Shown here piece after piece: positions 36,680 to 45,100 of a stretch of DNA of 64,000 nt. Within the stretch, counting starts at the first letter, position 1. Every line of letters begins with the position of its first letter. Below the pieces are notes generated by a model, which was not told where the DNA came from, made no database searches, and saw nothing but the letters and a program-made list of their open reading frames with translations. Made by a program: the position numbers and the translations under genes. The DNA is from Microbacterium sp. cf332 (GTDB lineage: Bacteria; Actinomycetota; Actinomycetes; Actinomycetales; Microbacteriaceae), in NCBI RefSeq assembly GCF_900102175.1, contig NZ_FNKN01000005.1, positions 1 to 64,000 of the forward strand. Reading direction: 5' to 3'.

Positions 36680-37780
36680 TCACTCGGAGTACAGCGACTC
36701 GAGCCTCTCCGCGATCGCGGGCATCGTGAACCGCTCCCGGGTGAGGGTCCGTCCGCGAGCGCCCCGGGTGCGGGCATCGGCCGGGTCGTGCAGCAGGCTG
36801 CGCATGGCCGCGACGAGAGCCTCGACTCCGCCGTCGGTGACGTGCCCGGCGCCGGCTTCCCGGACGGCCGGGGCGAGCCCGCAGCTGTCGGTGACGACGA
36901 CGGGCAGGCCCGCCGACATCGCCTCGAGCACCGACATCGGGTAGGGCTCGTCGACCGCCGGCAGCACGTAACCGCTCGCCCGCCGCATCCGCTCGCCGGT
37001 CCGCGCCGGTTCGAGCGCGCCCTCCCAGCGGATGCGCTCGGCGAGTCCCGACCGCGCGATCGCCGCCGTCACGGCGTCGCCCTCGCCCTCGTCGGGGCCG
37101 ACGAGCGTGAAGCGGACGTCGGGGAACTCCCCGGCCAGCCGTGCCGACGCCTCGACGAAGTGCACGGGACGTTTCCGCGGCGCGAGGCGGGCGAGGTAGA
37201 GCAGCTCGCGGCTGTCGGGGTGCGCCTCGGGCGACTCCGGCACGCCGTTCGGCAGATCCACCAGGTGCGCCCGTCCGCGGCCGACGGAGCCGAGCGACAC
37301 GCGCTCGCGCTCGGTGAGGTACGTGACGGCGCGGGCCGCGGCGAGCGCGGGGCGGGTGAGGGCCGCATCGAGCGGCACCGCGAGCGGATTGCCGGTCTCG
37401 TCGATCATCCCGTGCGTCTGCAGCACGGTGGCGACGCCCCGCACCTGCGCGATGCGCGCCGCCGGCAGGGTCACGAGGTCGCGCGCGGCGTGCACGTGGA
37501 CGACATCGAACTCGGTCGCGTGACGTCGCAGGGCGGCCAGCAGTCCCGGCGATCCGATGCCCGCGAACCCGATGCCGGGCACGAGGGCGCGTGCCGGGTA
37601 CAGCCGCGCGGGGATGCCGTCGACCTCGTCCGGCACGATGTCGTAGCCGCGCGCCGCACCGGCGAGGACGACGTCGTGACCGCGGTCGCGGAGGGCGGCC
37701 AGCTGGTTGAGCGCGACCCGGACGGGTCCGCCGTACTCGCCATGCGGGCTGACGAGGGTGACGACCGCGAGGACCCTCAC
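36680..37780 (-). CDS. Glycosyltransferase family 4
   Basis: 366 aa GT-B fold. N-terminal [20 protein letters not shown] and [21 protein letters not shown]-terminal donor domain [20 protein letters not shown], then [20 protein letters not shown], the EX7E-type motif of retaining GT4 enzymes. It adds a sugar to the lipid-linked EPS repeat unit in the cytoplasm; donor unknown (GDP-fucose is possible from context). GTG start overlaps the stop of the acetyltransferase gene by 4 nt. A 136-nt gap separates its end from the gmd start. Confidence 0.88.
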   Translation of the reverse strand: MRVLAVVTLVSPHGEYGGPVRVALNQLAALRDRGHDVVLAGAARGYDIVPDEVDGIPARLYPARALVPGIGFAGIGSPGLLAALRRHATEFDVVHVHAARDLVTLPAARIAQVRGVATVLQTHGMIDETGNPLAVPLDAALTRPALAAARAVTYLTERERVSLGSVGRGRAHLVDLPNGVPESPEAHPDSRELLYLARLAPRKRPVHFVEASARLAGEFPDVRFTLVGPDEGEGDAVTAAIARSGLAERIRWEGALEPARTGERMRRASGYVLPAVDEPYPMSVLEAMSAGLPVVVTDSCGLAPAVREAGAGHVTDGGVEALVAAMRSLLHDPADARTRGARGRTLTRERFTMPAIAERLESLYSE

Positions 37781-38313
37781 GATCGCACGACCGCGGCGGG
37801 AGCGAGCACGGTACCGCCGTCGGGGACGTCGCGCACGACGAGCGCCGTCGCGCCCACGAGTGCGCCCGCGCCGATGCGGACTCCGCGCAGGACCGTCGCG
37901 CGCGCGGCGACCCAGGCTCCGTCGCCCACGACGATGGGGGCGTTGTCGAACTCGAAGGTCGGCGACCGGTGGTCGTGGCTCCCGGTGCACAGGAGGGCGC
38001 TCTGCGAGATGCACACGTCGCTGCCGATCGTGACGGGCTCGAGGTTCAGGATCCACACGCGCTCGCCGATCCACGAGTCGTCGCCGACCTCGAGCTTCCA
38101 GGGCCAGTGCACCCGCACCCCGGCGCGGAGATTCACCCCGCTGCCGATGCGCGCGCCGAACGCCCGCAGCACCGCGATGCGCACGCGCACCGGCACGAAC
38201 CACGGCATCACCGCGATCGCCGATGCGACCTGCCAGGCCGCCTGCCACGCGGGCCCCCGGCCCTTGTCGTATCCCCTGCCGCTGAACCCCGCGAGCCGTC
38301 GCCGTTCCCCCAT
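37777..38313 (-). CDS. WcaF-like acetyltransferase
   Basis: 178 aa left-handed beta-helix (hexapeptide) acyltransferase: GARIGSGVNLRAGVRVHWPW, KLEVGDDSWIGERVWILNLE, VTIGSDVCISQSALLCTGSH, then DDxxS-like DHRSPTFEF and APIVVGDGAWVAARATVLRG. Most like the colanic-acid WcaF group, which O-acetylates EPS sugars. First gene of an operon with the GT4 gene. The ATG lies 22 nt from a divergent intergenic stretch of about 120 nt leading to the flippase. Confidence 0.88.
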   Translation of the reverse strand: MGERRRLAGFSGRGYDKGRGPAWQAAWQVASAIAVMPWFVPVRVRIAVLRAFGARIGSGVNLRAGVRVHWPWKLEVGDDSWIGERVWILNLEPVTIGSDVCISQSALLCTGSHDHRSPTFEFDNAPIVVGDGAWVAARATVLRGVRIGAGALVGATALVVRDVPDGGTVLAPAAVVRS

Positions 38314-38373
38314 GGCGCCTCATCGTACACACGGGCGAGCACGCGACTGGAGACAGATGGCCGCCGGATGCGG

Positions 38374-38434
38374 TACGGTCTCCTCCGTACGGACAGGCGT
38401 GGGGACGCGGTCCGGATTCGGGGGTATTGGGGGA
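38374..38434 (+). promoter_or_regulatory. Flippase promoter and UUGGGGGA leader
   Basis: TACGGT (38374-38379) is the likely -10. The leader ends GGTATTGGGGGA directly before the ATG at 38435, nearly identical to GGTATTGGGGA before the mini-ORF at 51119. The sequence CGCCGGATGCGGT overlapping the -10 also recurs at 51068-51080 with one change. Confidence 0.5.
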
Positions 38435-39709
38435 ATGTCCGACGTGCGACGGCGACTGCGCCGTCTCTCCGGCGGGCTCGGCAGGATGTCGGGTTTCGCT
38501 CTGTCCATCGCGCTGCTGGCCGTCGCGTCGCTCGCAGCGATCCCGGTCATGGTGGCGGCCGAGGGCGACCGGGGCTGGGGGGCGATCGCGCTCGGGCAGG
38601 CCGTCGGAGCCATCGCCGCCGCCGCCATCGGCTTCGGATGGGGCGTGTCGGGGCCTGCTCGCATCGCCGTCGCCGACGAGCCGCATCGCCGCACCGCCTA
38701 CGTCGAGTCCGTGCGAGCGCGACTCGTGCTCTTCGCGCCGATCGCCGCGTCGAGCGGTCTCGCCGCCGCCGCGCTGTCGCCGCAGTCCGCGGGTCTGGCC
38801 GTCCTCGGAGCGGTCACCGCCGCCGCCGCCGGCGTCTCGGCCAACTGGTACTTCGTCGGCCGGGGCGCTCCGTACGCGCTGCTGCTCGCCGAGACGCTGC
38901 CGCGCGTGGCGGGCACAGCGGTGGGCATCGCGCTGATGCTCGGCGGCAGCGGCGCCGCAGCCGGACTCGCCGGCATGCTCGGCGGCATGATCGCGGCTTT
39001 CGCGTGCTCGACGACGTGGATCCTGGTGCGCACGCGCCGTCATCGTGCGCTCGCACCGAGACCGGCCCGCTTGACGCGCATCCTGGCCGACCAGCGGCAC
39101 GGCATGGGCTCGGCCCTCGGCTCCGCGGTGTACATCGCCGTCCCGCTCGTCGTGGTCACGATCGTCGCGCCCGCAGCCCAGCCGGTGTTCGCGCTCGTCG
39201 ACAAGTTCCAGCGGCAGGTCGGCGTCGCCCTGCAGCCCGTGATCACCGTCGCGCAGGGGTGGGTGCCGCGCCGGGACACCGTCCAGAGCGCGTCGCGTGC
39301 CCGCAGCGTTCTCGTCGTGGGCGGCGGGATGGCCCTCGTCATCGGGGTGGCCGTGCTGCTCGCGGGCGCACCGGCGCTGACCTGGCTCGGCAGCGGCGAG
39401 ATCGAGGTGGCCACGATCGCCATCGTGCTCATGGCGCTCTTCGTCGCCGTCAACTTCTTCGAGTCGCTCGTCGCGAAGGCCCTCCTACCCTCGCTCGGTC
39501 GCCTGCGCATCGGCGCGCGGGCGACGATTGTGAGCACCCTCGTCGTGGTGCCGCTCGTCGCCGTCGGCGCCGTCTTCTGGGGTGCGCCCGGCGCGCTCGC
39601 AGCGGTCGTCGGCGGTCTCCTCACGCGCGGGATCGTCGAGGCGGTCGCCGCGGCCCGCACCATCCGCTCGAGCAAGACCGTCGTCATCCGGGAGGAGATC
39701 GATGCCTGA
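38435..39709 (+). CDS. Wzx-like polysaccharide flippase
   Basis: 424 aa with about 12 membrane helices in the MATE/Wzx style (SIALLAVASLAAIPVMVAAE, GSALGSAVYIAVPLVVVTIV, FALVDKFQRQVGVALQPVIT). The DKFQRQ segment in the middle is typical of O-antigen flippases. Moves the lipid-linked repeat unit across the membrane for the Wzy-like enzyme. The chosen ATG follows the TTGGGGGA element; an in-frame GTG 12 codons upstream is possible. Its last 8 nt overlap the next gene. Confidence 0.8.
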   Translation: MSDVRRRLRRLSGGLGRMSGFALSIALLAVASLAAIPVMVAAEGDRGWGAIALGQAVGAIAAAAIGFGWGVSGPARIAVADEPHRRTAYVESVRARLVLFAPIAASSGLAAAALSPQSAGLAVLGAVTAAAAGVSANWYFVGRGAPYALLLAETLPRVAGTAVGIALMLGGSGAAAGLAGMLGGMIAAFACSTTWILVRTRRHRALAPRPARLTRILADQRHGMGSALGSAVYIAVPLVVVTIVAPAAQPVFALVDKFQRQVGVALQPVITVAQGWVPRRDTVQSASRARSVLVVGGGMALVIGVAVLLAGAPALTWLGSGEIEVATIAIVLMALFVAVNFFESLVAKALLPSLGRLRIGARATIVSTLVVVPLVAVGAVFWGAPGALAAVVGGLLTRGIVEAVAAARTIRSSKTVVIREEIDA

Positions 39710-40406
39710 CAAGGTGCGCGACCTGCTGAGGCTCGCCCTGTGGCTGCTGCCCGCCAGCCCCGTGAAGAACGCGTTGCTGCGGCGCGCGGGCCACCGCGTC
39801 CATCCCACCGCTCGGGCGCGCGCGAGCATCGTCTGGCGGGCCGCGAGCGTCGAGCTCGGCCCGGGGTCGTCGTTCGGCTCCGCCAACGTGGTCAAGAACA
39901 TGCGCGAGATCCGTCTCGGGCGCGACGCCATGATCGGACGCTGGAACCTGATCTCGTCGCATCCGTCGTTCATCCGGCACCTGCCCGAGGGTGGGGTGCT
40001 CGTGCTCGGGGACCACGCCAAGATCACCAGCCGTCACCAGCTCGACTGTTCGGGCTCGGTGCGGCTCGGCGCTTTCGCCTCGATGGCCGGTCACCAGAGC
40101 CGCGTCATGTCGCACAGCGTCGATCTGCGCCGCAACGCCCAGGCGGCGTTCCCCGTCGCGATCGGCGAGCGGGCGTTCGTCGGAACCCGCGTGCTGATCC
40201 TGGGCGGCGCGGTGCTGCCGCGCCGATCGGTGCTGGGCGCCGGATCGGTCCTGACGCGCGCCCGGGGGGTGCCGGACCCCGGGTTGTGGGCGGGCGTGCC
40301 CGCCACCCGTCGCGGCGACGTGTCGGGTGCCTGGTTCGACCGCGACGAGACCTCGACCCACGACCTGTGGATCGCCGAGACCGACACGATCGTGAGCACG
40401 CGGTGA
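39702..40406 (+). CDS. Hexapeptide-repeat acyltransferase
   Basis: 234 aa left-handed beta-helix protein: VHPTARARASIVWRAASVEL, GSANVVKNMREIRLGRDAMI, FPVAIGERAFVGTRVLILGG, AVLPRRSVLGAGSVLTRARG. Likely O-acetylates an EPS sugar, a second such enzyme next to the WcaF-like one but with a distinct N-terminus (LLRLALWLLPASPVKNALLR). SD GGAGGAG; overlaps the flippase stop by 8 nt. Confidence 0.82.
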   Translation: MPDKVRDLLRLALWLLPASPVKNALLRRAGHRVHPTARARASIVWRAASVELGPGSSFGSANVVKNMREIRLGRDAMIGRWNLISSHPSFIRHLPEGGVLVLGDHAKITSRHQLDCSGSVRLGAFASMAGHQSRVMSHSVDLRRNAQAAFPVAIGERAFVGTRVLILGGAVLPRRSVLGAGSVLTRARGVPDPGLWAGVPATRRGDVSGAWFDRDETSTHDLWIAETDTIVSTR

Positions 40407-41164
40407 GCGCCACGTCCCGCTCACGCCGCGTCACGAGATCGGGGCGGGTGCCGAGATCACGCCGCGTCGGTGCGCACTGGTGGCAGCACGACTGGGGCGG
40501 CATGCCGGTGTGGGGCGTCGCGCTCTCGGCCGTCGCGATCGGCGGCCTCATCGCAGGCGGCGCCGCGCTGCGGCCCAGCACGGCGGCGGAGGAGGCCCCG
40601 TCGCCCATCGTCGTGTTCCTGGGCGACTCGTACACCGCGGGGGTGGGCGCGAGCGACAAGTCGCTCGGCTGGGTGAATCTCGTCGGCGAGGCGGAGGGGT
40701 GGCGGGTGCGCAATCTGGCGCGCGGCGGCACCGGTTTCGCATCCGAGGTGACGGGCGAGGCCGCTCCGGCCGCCTGCGGGCGGGCCGACTGTCCGGACTT
40801 CGGTGAGATGGCCCTCGAGGGGTCGTCGCTCCTGCCGGACATCGTCGTCATCTCGGGTGGCCGCAACGACATCGGCGATACTCCGGTCGACGCCGACGTC
40901 GACGCCTTCTTCGACACCGTCGCCGCGGCCTACCCCGGCAGCCGCATCTACGTCACCGACGTGCTGTGGCACCAGCAGGCGCCCGAGGCCGTCGAACGGC
41001 TCACATCGGTGGTGCGCGACGATGCCGAGCGCATCGGGGCGACGTGGCTCGACATCGGCCAGCCGTTGGCGGGCGGCGGGGGACTGCTCGCGCCCGACGG
41101 CATCCATCCCAACGACGCGGGCCACGAGGCCATCGCCCAGGCCGTCATCGCCGCTCTCGGCTGA
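40403..41164 (+). CDS. Membrane-anchored SGNH/GDSL hydrolase
   Basis: 253 aa. Basic N-terminus and one membrane helix (WGVALSAVAIGGLIAGGAAL), then an exported SGNH fold: block I VVFLGDSYTAGVG (Ser), block II Gly in LARGGTGF, block III GGRNDIG (Asn) and block V DGIHPNDAGH (Asp, His). Removes acyl or acetyl groups; after two acetyltransferases in the same operon it may edit EPS acetylation. GTG start overlaps the previous stop by 4 nt. Confidence 0.88.
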   Translation: MSATSRSRRVTRSGRVPRSRRVGAHWWQHDWGGMPVWGVALSAVAIGGLIAGGAALRPSTAAEEAPSPIVVFLGDSYTAGVGASDKSLGWVNLVGEAEGWRVRNLARGGTGFASEVTGEAAPAACGRADCPDFGEMALEGSSLLPDIVVISGGRNDIGDTPVDADVDAFFDTVAAAYPGSRIYVTDVLWHQQAPEAVERLTSVVRDDAERIGATWLDIGQPLAGGGGLLAPDGIHPNDAGHEAIAQAVIAALG

Positions 41165-41192
41165 GGCGATGGCACAGCCCTGAGCCGTCGGC

Positions 41193-41921
41193 TCACGTCG
41201 CCTCAGGGGCGGCGGGGGCGGGCGCGCCGTTCGCGGCCGCCAGCGACCGGAACCACTTGCGCGCGAGCAGGACCGTGATGCCCGTCGTCGCGATCAGCAG
41301 CAGCGCGTAGACCACGACGAACAGGTCGGGAGCGCCCCAGAGCACGAAGGCGACGGCCAGGATGCCGTAGTCGGCGGGGAGCAGCAGCACGGCGCGCAGC
41401 GTCGACGGCGGCGGTGTCGTCCCGGACGCGGGCGCGAGGAGCGAGTAGAGGGTCAGCCCGGCGAAGAGGACGACGGCCACGAGCGCGTACGCCAACGGCA
41501 GGAGCAGCCACGCGCCCCCGCTGCGGCCGCCGGCGGTGAACCCGATGAGCACGGCGGCGTGCACGGCGACCATCTTGCCCGCGTCGACCACGTGGTCGAG
41601 CCACTCGCCGGCGCGCGACGAGGCGCCCGTGAGGCGGGCGACCTGGCCGTCGGCCGCATCGAGGGCGAACCCGATCACGAGGAGCGCCGCCGCCACGATG
41701 CCGCTCGCGATGCTCGCCGGAACGGCGGCGACCACCGCGAGGCCCGCGATGGTGGCGAGGGCCGAGACGCCCGTGACGGCGTTCGGTCCGACCCCGGTCG
41801 CCGCGGCCGCAGCCGCGAATACGCGGCCGAGGGGGCGGTTCACCCACCGCGAATACAGCGATACCCCTCGTTTGCCCTTCTGGGCCTGTCGCAGGCTGCT
41901 CCACGCTTCGTCGAATCGCAT
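41193..41921 (-). CDS. CDP-alcohol phosphatidyltransferase family protein
   Basis: 242 aa, about five membrane helices. The full catalytic signature D-x2-DG-x2-AR-x8-G-x3-D-x3-D is present from DAADGQVARLTG to EWLDHVVD. Transfers a phospho-alcohol from a CDP-linked donor to a lipid or sugar acceptor. The TagD-like cytidylyltransferase at 51172 could supply its CDP donor. An N-terminal 40-residue soluble part (SSLRQAQKGKRGVSLYSRWV) is common in cell-surface members. The ATG at 41921 follows ATTTGGGGAGAACA; a 6-residue longer form from 41939 is possible. Confidence 0.88.
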   Translation of the reverse strand: MRFDEAWSSLRQAQKGKRGVSLYSRWVNRPLGRVFAAAAAATGVGPNAVTGVSALATIAGLAVVAAVPASIASGIVAAALLVIGFALDAADGQVARLTGASSRAGEWLDHVVDAGKMVAVHAAVLIGFTAGGRSGGAWLLLPLAYALVAVVLFAGLTLYSLLAPASGTTPPPSTLRAVLLLPADYGILAVAFVLWGAPDLFVVVYALLLIATTGITVLLARKWFRSLAAANGAPAPAAPEAT

Positions 41922-41925
41922 TGTT

Positions 41926-42097
41926 CTCCCCAAATCCATCGGTCGTTCATATTCGACCTATGCGTCCCCTGAGCCACAGTGTACGATGCACGAAGTCGGA
42001 CTGGTGCTGGGGCACCGGTTCGAGCTTGGGGATCGACGCACGACGGGGGTCGTGCGTTCTGGGGGAGCGTCCGCGAGGACGCGCAACACTTGGGGAA
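41926..42097. promoter_or_regulatory. Divergent promoter with overlapping -10 boxes and several UUGGGGA elements
   Basis: AGTGTACGAT (41978-41987) holds a plus-strand TACGAT and a minus-strand TACACT that share two bases. Minus strand: ATTTGGGGAG (41935-41926) is the SD of the CDP-alcohol gene. Plus strand: CTTGGGGATC (42025-42034), TCTGGGGGAG (42055-42064) and CTTGGGGAA (42089-42097), the last serving as SD of the giant surface protein. CTTGGGGAA is perfectly complementary over 9 nt to loop 1 of the sRNA candidate at 56.2 kb. Confidence 0.55.
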
Positions 42098-42102
42098 CAC
42101 TC

Positions 42103-45100
42103 GTGCGTACACGCATCGCGGCCGTCGCCGCTGCCGTCCTGGCTCTCATCATCGGTGTCGGCGTCGTCGGCGTCACCGCTCCGGCATCCGCTCTGTCACC
42201 GGGGGTGTCGTTCGCCGCCGAGGATCAATCGACCTGGCAGACGAACGGCACCGTCTACGCGCTCGGCGCAGCCGGGGGCAAGGTCGTCGCCGGCGGCACC
42301 TTCTCGCAGATCCGCCCGCCGGCGGGGCGCACGGATGCCGCACGGGCGCAGAGCGCTCTCGTGATCCTCGACGCCGAGACCGGTGAGCCCGACGCCTGCC
42401 AGCTCGGCGTCACCCTCAGCGGCGGCACCCCGACGATCCGCGCGATCACGGTCAGCGCCGACCAGTCGCGTGTCTACATCGCGGGCAACTTCTCCGCCGT
42501 CGGCGGCGTCAACATCGCGCGCATCGCCGTCCTCGACGTCCAGGCGTGCACCGTCGCCCCGTTCCGGGCACCGCTGCCCGGCTCGACCGTGACGGCGCTC
42601 GCGCTGCATGGCAACGTGCTCTACGCCGGCGGCCTCTTCAAGACCGTCGGGGGCCAGACCCGCGAGGCCTTCGCGGCATTCAACGCGACGACCGGTGCGC
42701 TGCTGCCCTGGACCGCCAACGCGGTCCGCGGCCGCACCGACCTTCCGAAAGAGGTCAACGAGGGCCGGGCGATCGCCGTGTCGCCCGACGGCGCCAAGGT
42801 GGTCGTCGGCGGCGACCTCTTCTCGATCAACGGCCAGTACTCGCACTCGATCGCGATCGTCAGCGGCGCGAGCCTGAGCGACGGCACGGGCGGCGAGGTG
42901 CTCCGCACCTACGGTCCGGGCTTCATCCCCGACACCTCGGTCACGAAGACCATCATCGACGGCGGCGACGGACGCTTCTACATCGGCAACGAGGGCACCG
43001 GCGGCGGCGTCTTCGACGGTAAGGCCGCGTTCTCGTGGGCGACCGGCGACCAGGTGTGGCGCGACACGTGCCTCGGAGCGACGCAGTCGCTCGTGATGTA
43101 CCAGGGCACGCTCTACTCGGCCAGCCACGCGCATGACTGCAGCGGTATCAACGCATTCAACGACGGCATCCGCCGCTACTTCATGGCGCAGAACCCCGAC
43201 TCGATGGAGGTGCTCGGCTGGCTTCCGCTCGGCAACGACGGCATCGGCGAGGGCATCGGCCCCCGCGCGCTCGCCGTCGCCACCGGGAACGCGAGCGGAC
43301 AGCGCTACCTGTGGTCGGGTGGTGACTTCACCACGATCAACGGTCGCGCGCAGCAGGGGCTCACCCGCTTCGGGCCGCAGGACACCGGCGCCCCGCCCAC
43401 GCCCGTCGTCAGCGCGCAGGCCACGAGCGACGGCACGATCCAGGTCCGCTTCCGCACCGTCGTCGACGCCGACGACAGCCACCTGACGTACAGCGTGTAC
43501 CGCGGCAACGCGACCGACCCGATCTGGACCGGCACCGGCAAGTCGCTGTGGTGGGAGCGCCCGCAGATCACCTTCGTCGACGCGAACGTCACGCCGGGGG
43601 CGAGCTACTCGTACCGTGTGACCGCCAGCGACGGCACCAACACCTCGGCCCGCTCCGCAGCGGTGAGCGCGACGGCCCGAGCGGCCGGCGCCGACTATCC
43701 CGCAGCCGTCCGCGCAGACGGTCCGACGAGCCTGTGGTCGGGTTCCACCAACGGCACCTGGGTCCACGACTCGGGCGCCGCACAGACCCGCACCGACGCG
43801 GTCCCCGCGATCCTCATGGACGGCGCGACCGTCTCGACCAACGGCGCGGTTCCCGCTGCGGGCGGCTCGCTGCAGTTCGACGGCGTCGACGACTACGCCA
43901 TCACCGACCAGCTGCGCCCCGGGCCCTCGACCTACACCGTCGAGGCGTGGATCAACACGACGACGACCGCGGGCGGCAAGATCGCCGGCTTCGGCAACGG
44001 GCGTCCTCGCACCGGCTCGAACACCTCCAACCTCAGCGGGTCGTACGACCGGCACGTCTACATGCAGAACGACGGGCGCGTCACCTTCGGCGTCTGGATC
44101 GGCAGCGCCTCGACCGTGACCAGCCCGCAGCCGCTCAACGACGGCCAGTGGCACCACATCGTCGCGACGCAGGGCGCGAGCGGGATGGCGCTCTACGTCG
44201 ACGGTCTGCGCGTGAGCTCCAACAGCAACCGCGACCAGCAGGGCTACTGGGGCGTCTGGCGCGTCGGCGGCGACCAGCTCAGCGGCTGGCCCGGCCAGCC
44301 CGCCAGCAACTTCTTCGGCGGACTCATCGACGAGGTCGCGGTCTACCCGACGGCGCTTCCCGCCGCCCGCGTCGCGGCGCACTATCAGGCCTCGGGTCGC
44401 ACGCTCGATCTGAACGACGCACCGGCAGACGCCTATGGTGCCGCGGTCTTCGGGGCCGAGCCCTCGCTGTACTGGCGCTTCGACGACTCCGGGGCCGTCG
44501 CGGCCGACTCGTCGCTGTTCGGCACGAGTCCGGGCGCCTACAACTCGGGCGTGCAGACCCAGCCCTCGGGCGCGGTCTCCGGCAGCGGATCGATCACGCT
44601 CCCGGGCAACGATTCGGGCACCGTGGCGATCGCGCAGCGCACCGCGCCGTCGCCGACGACCTCGGGTGAGATCTGGTTCCGCACCGACACGACGGCGGGC
44701 GGCAAGCTCTTCGGCTTCGAGAACGTCCCGACCGGCACGGGCTCGAACTACGACAAGCAGCTGTACATGACCAACGACGGACGCCTCATCTGGGGCTCCT
44801 ACCCGGGGTACGTCGCGACGGTGGAATCCTCGAAGTCGTACAACGACAACGTCTGGCACCACGCCGTCGCCGTCATCGACGAGACGGGGCGCAAGCTCTA
44901 CGTCGACGGCGAGCTCGTGGCCGCGAACGGTCAGACCGGCGCCGAGACCGGTGAAGGCTACTGGCGGGTCGGCGGGGGCAACCTCGGCGGCTGGCCCGGC
45001 CAGCCCCAGTCGTTCTACTTCGACGGTGAGCTCGACGAGTTCGCGATCTACCCGACGACGCTCGACGCGGCCACCGTGGCACGTCACCACGCGATCGGCA

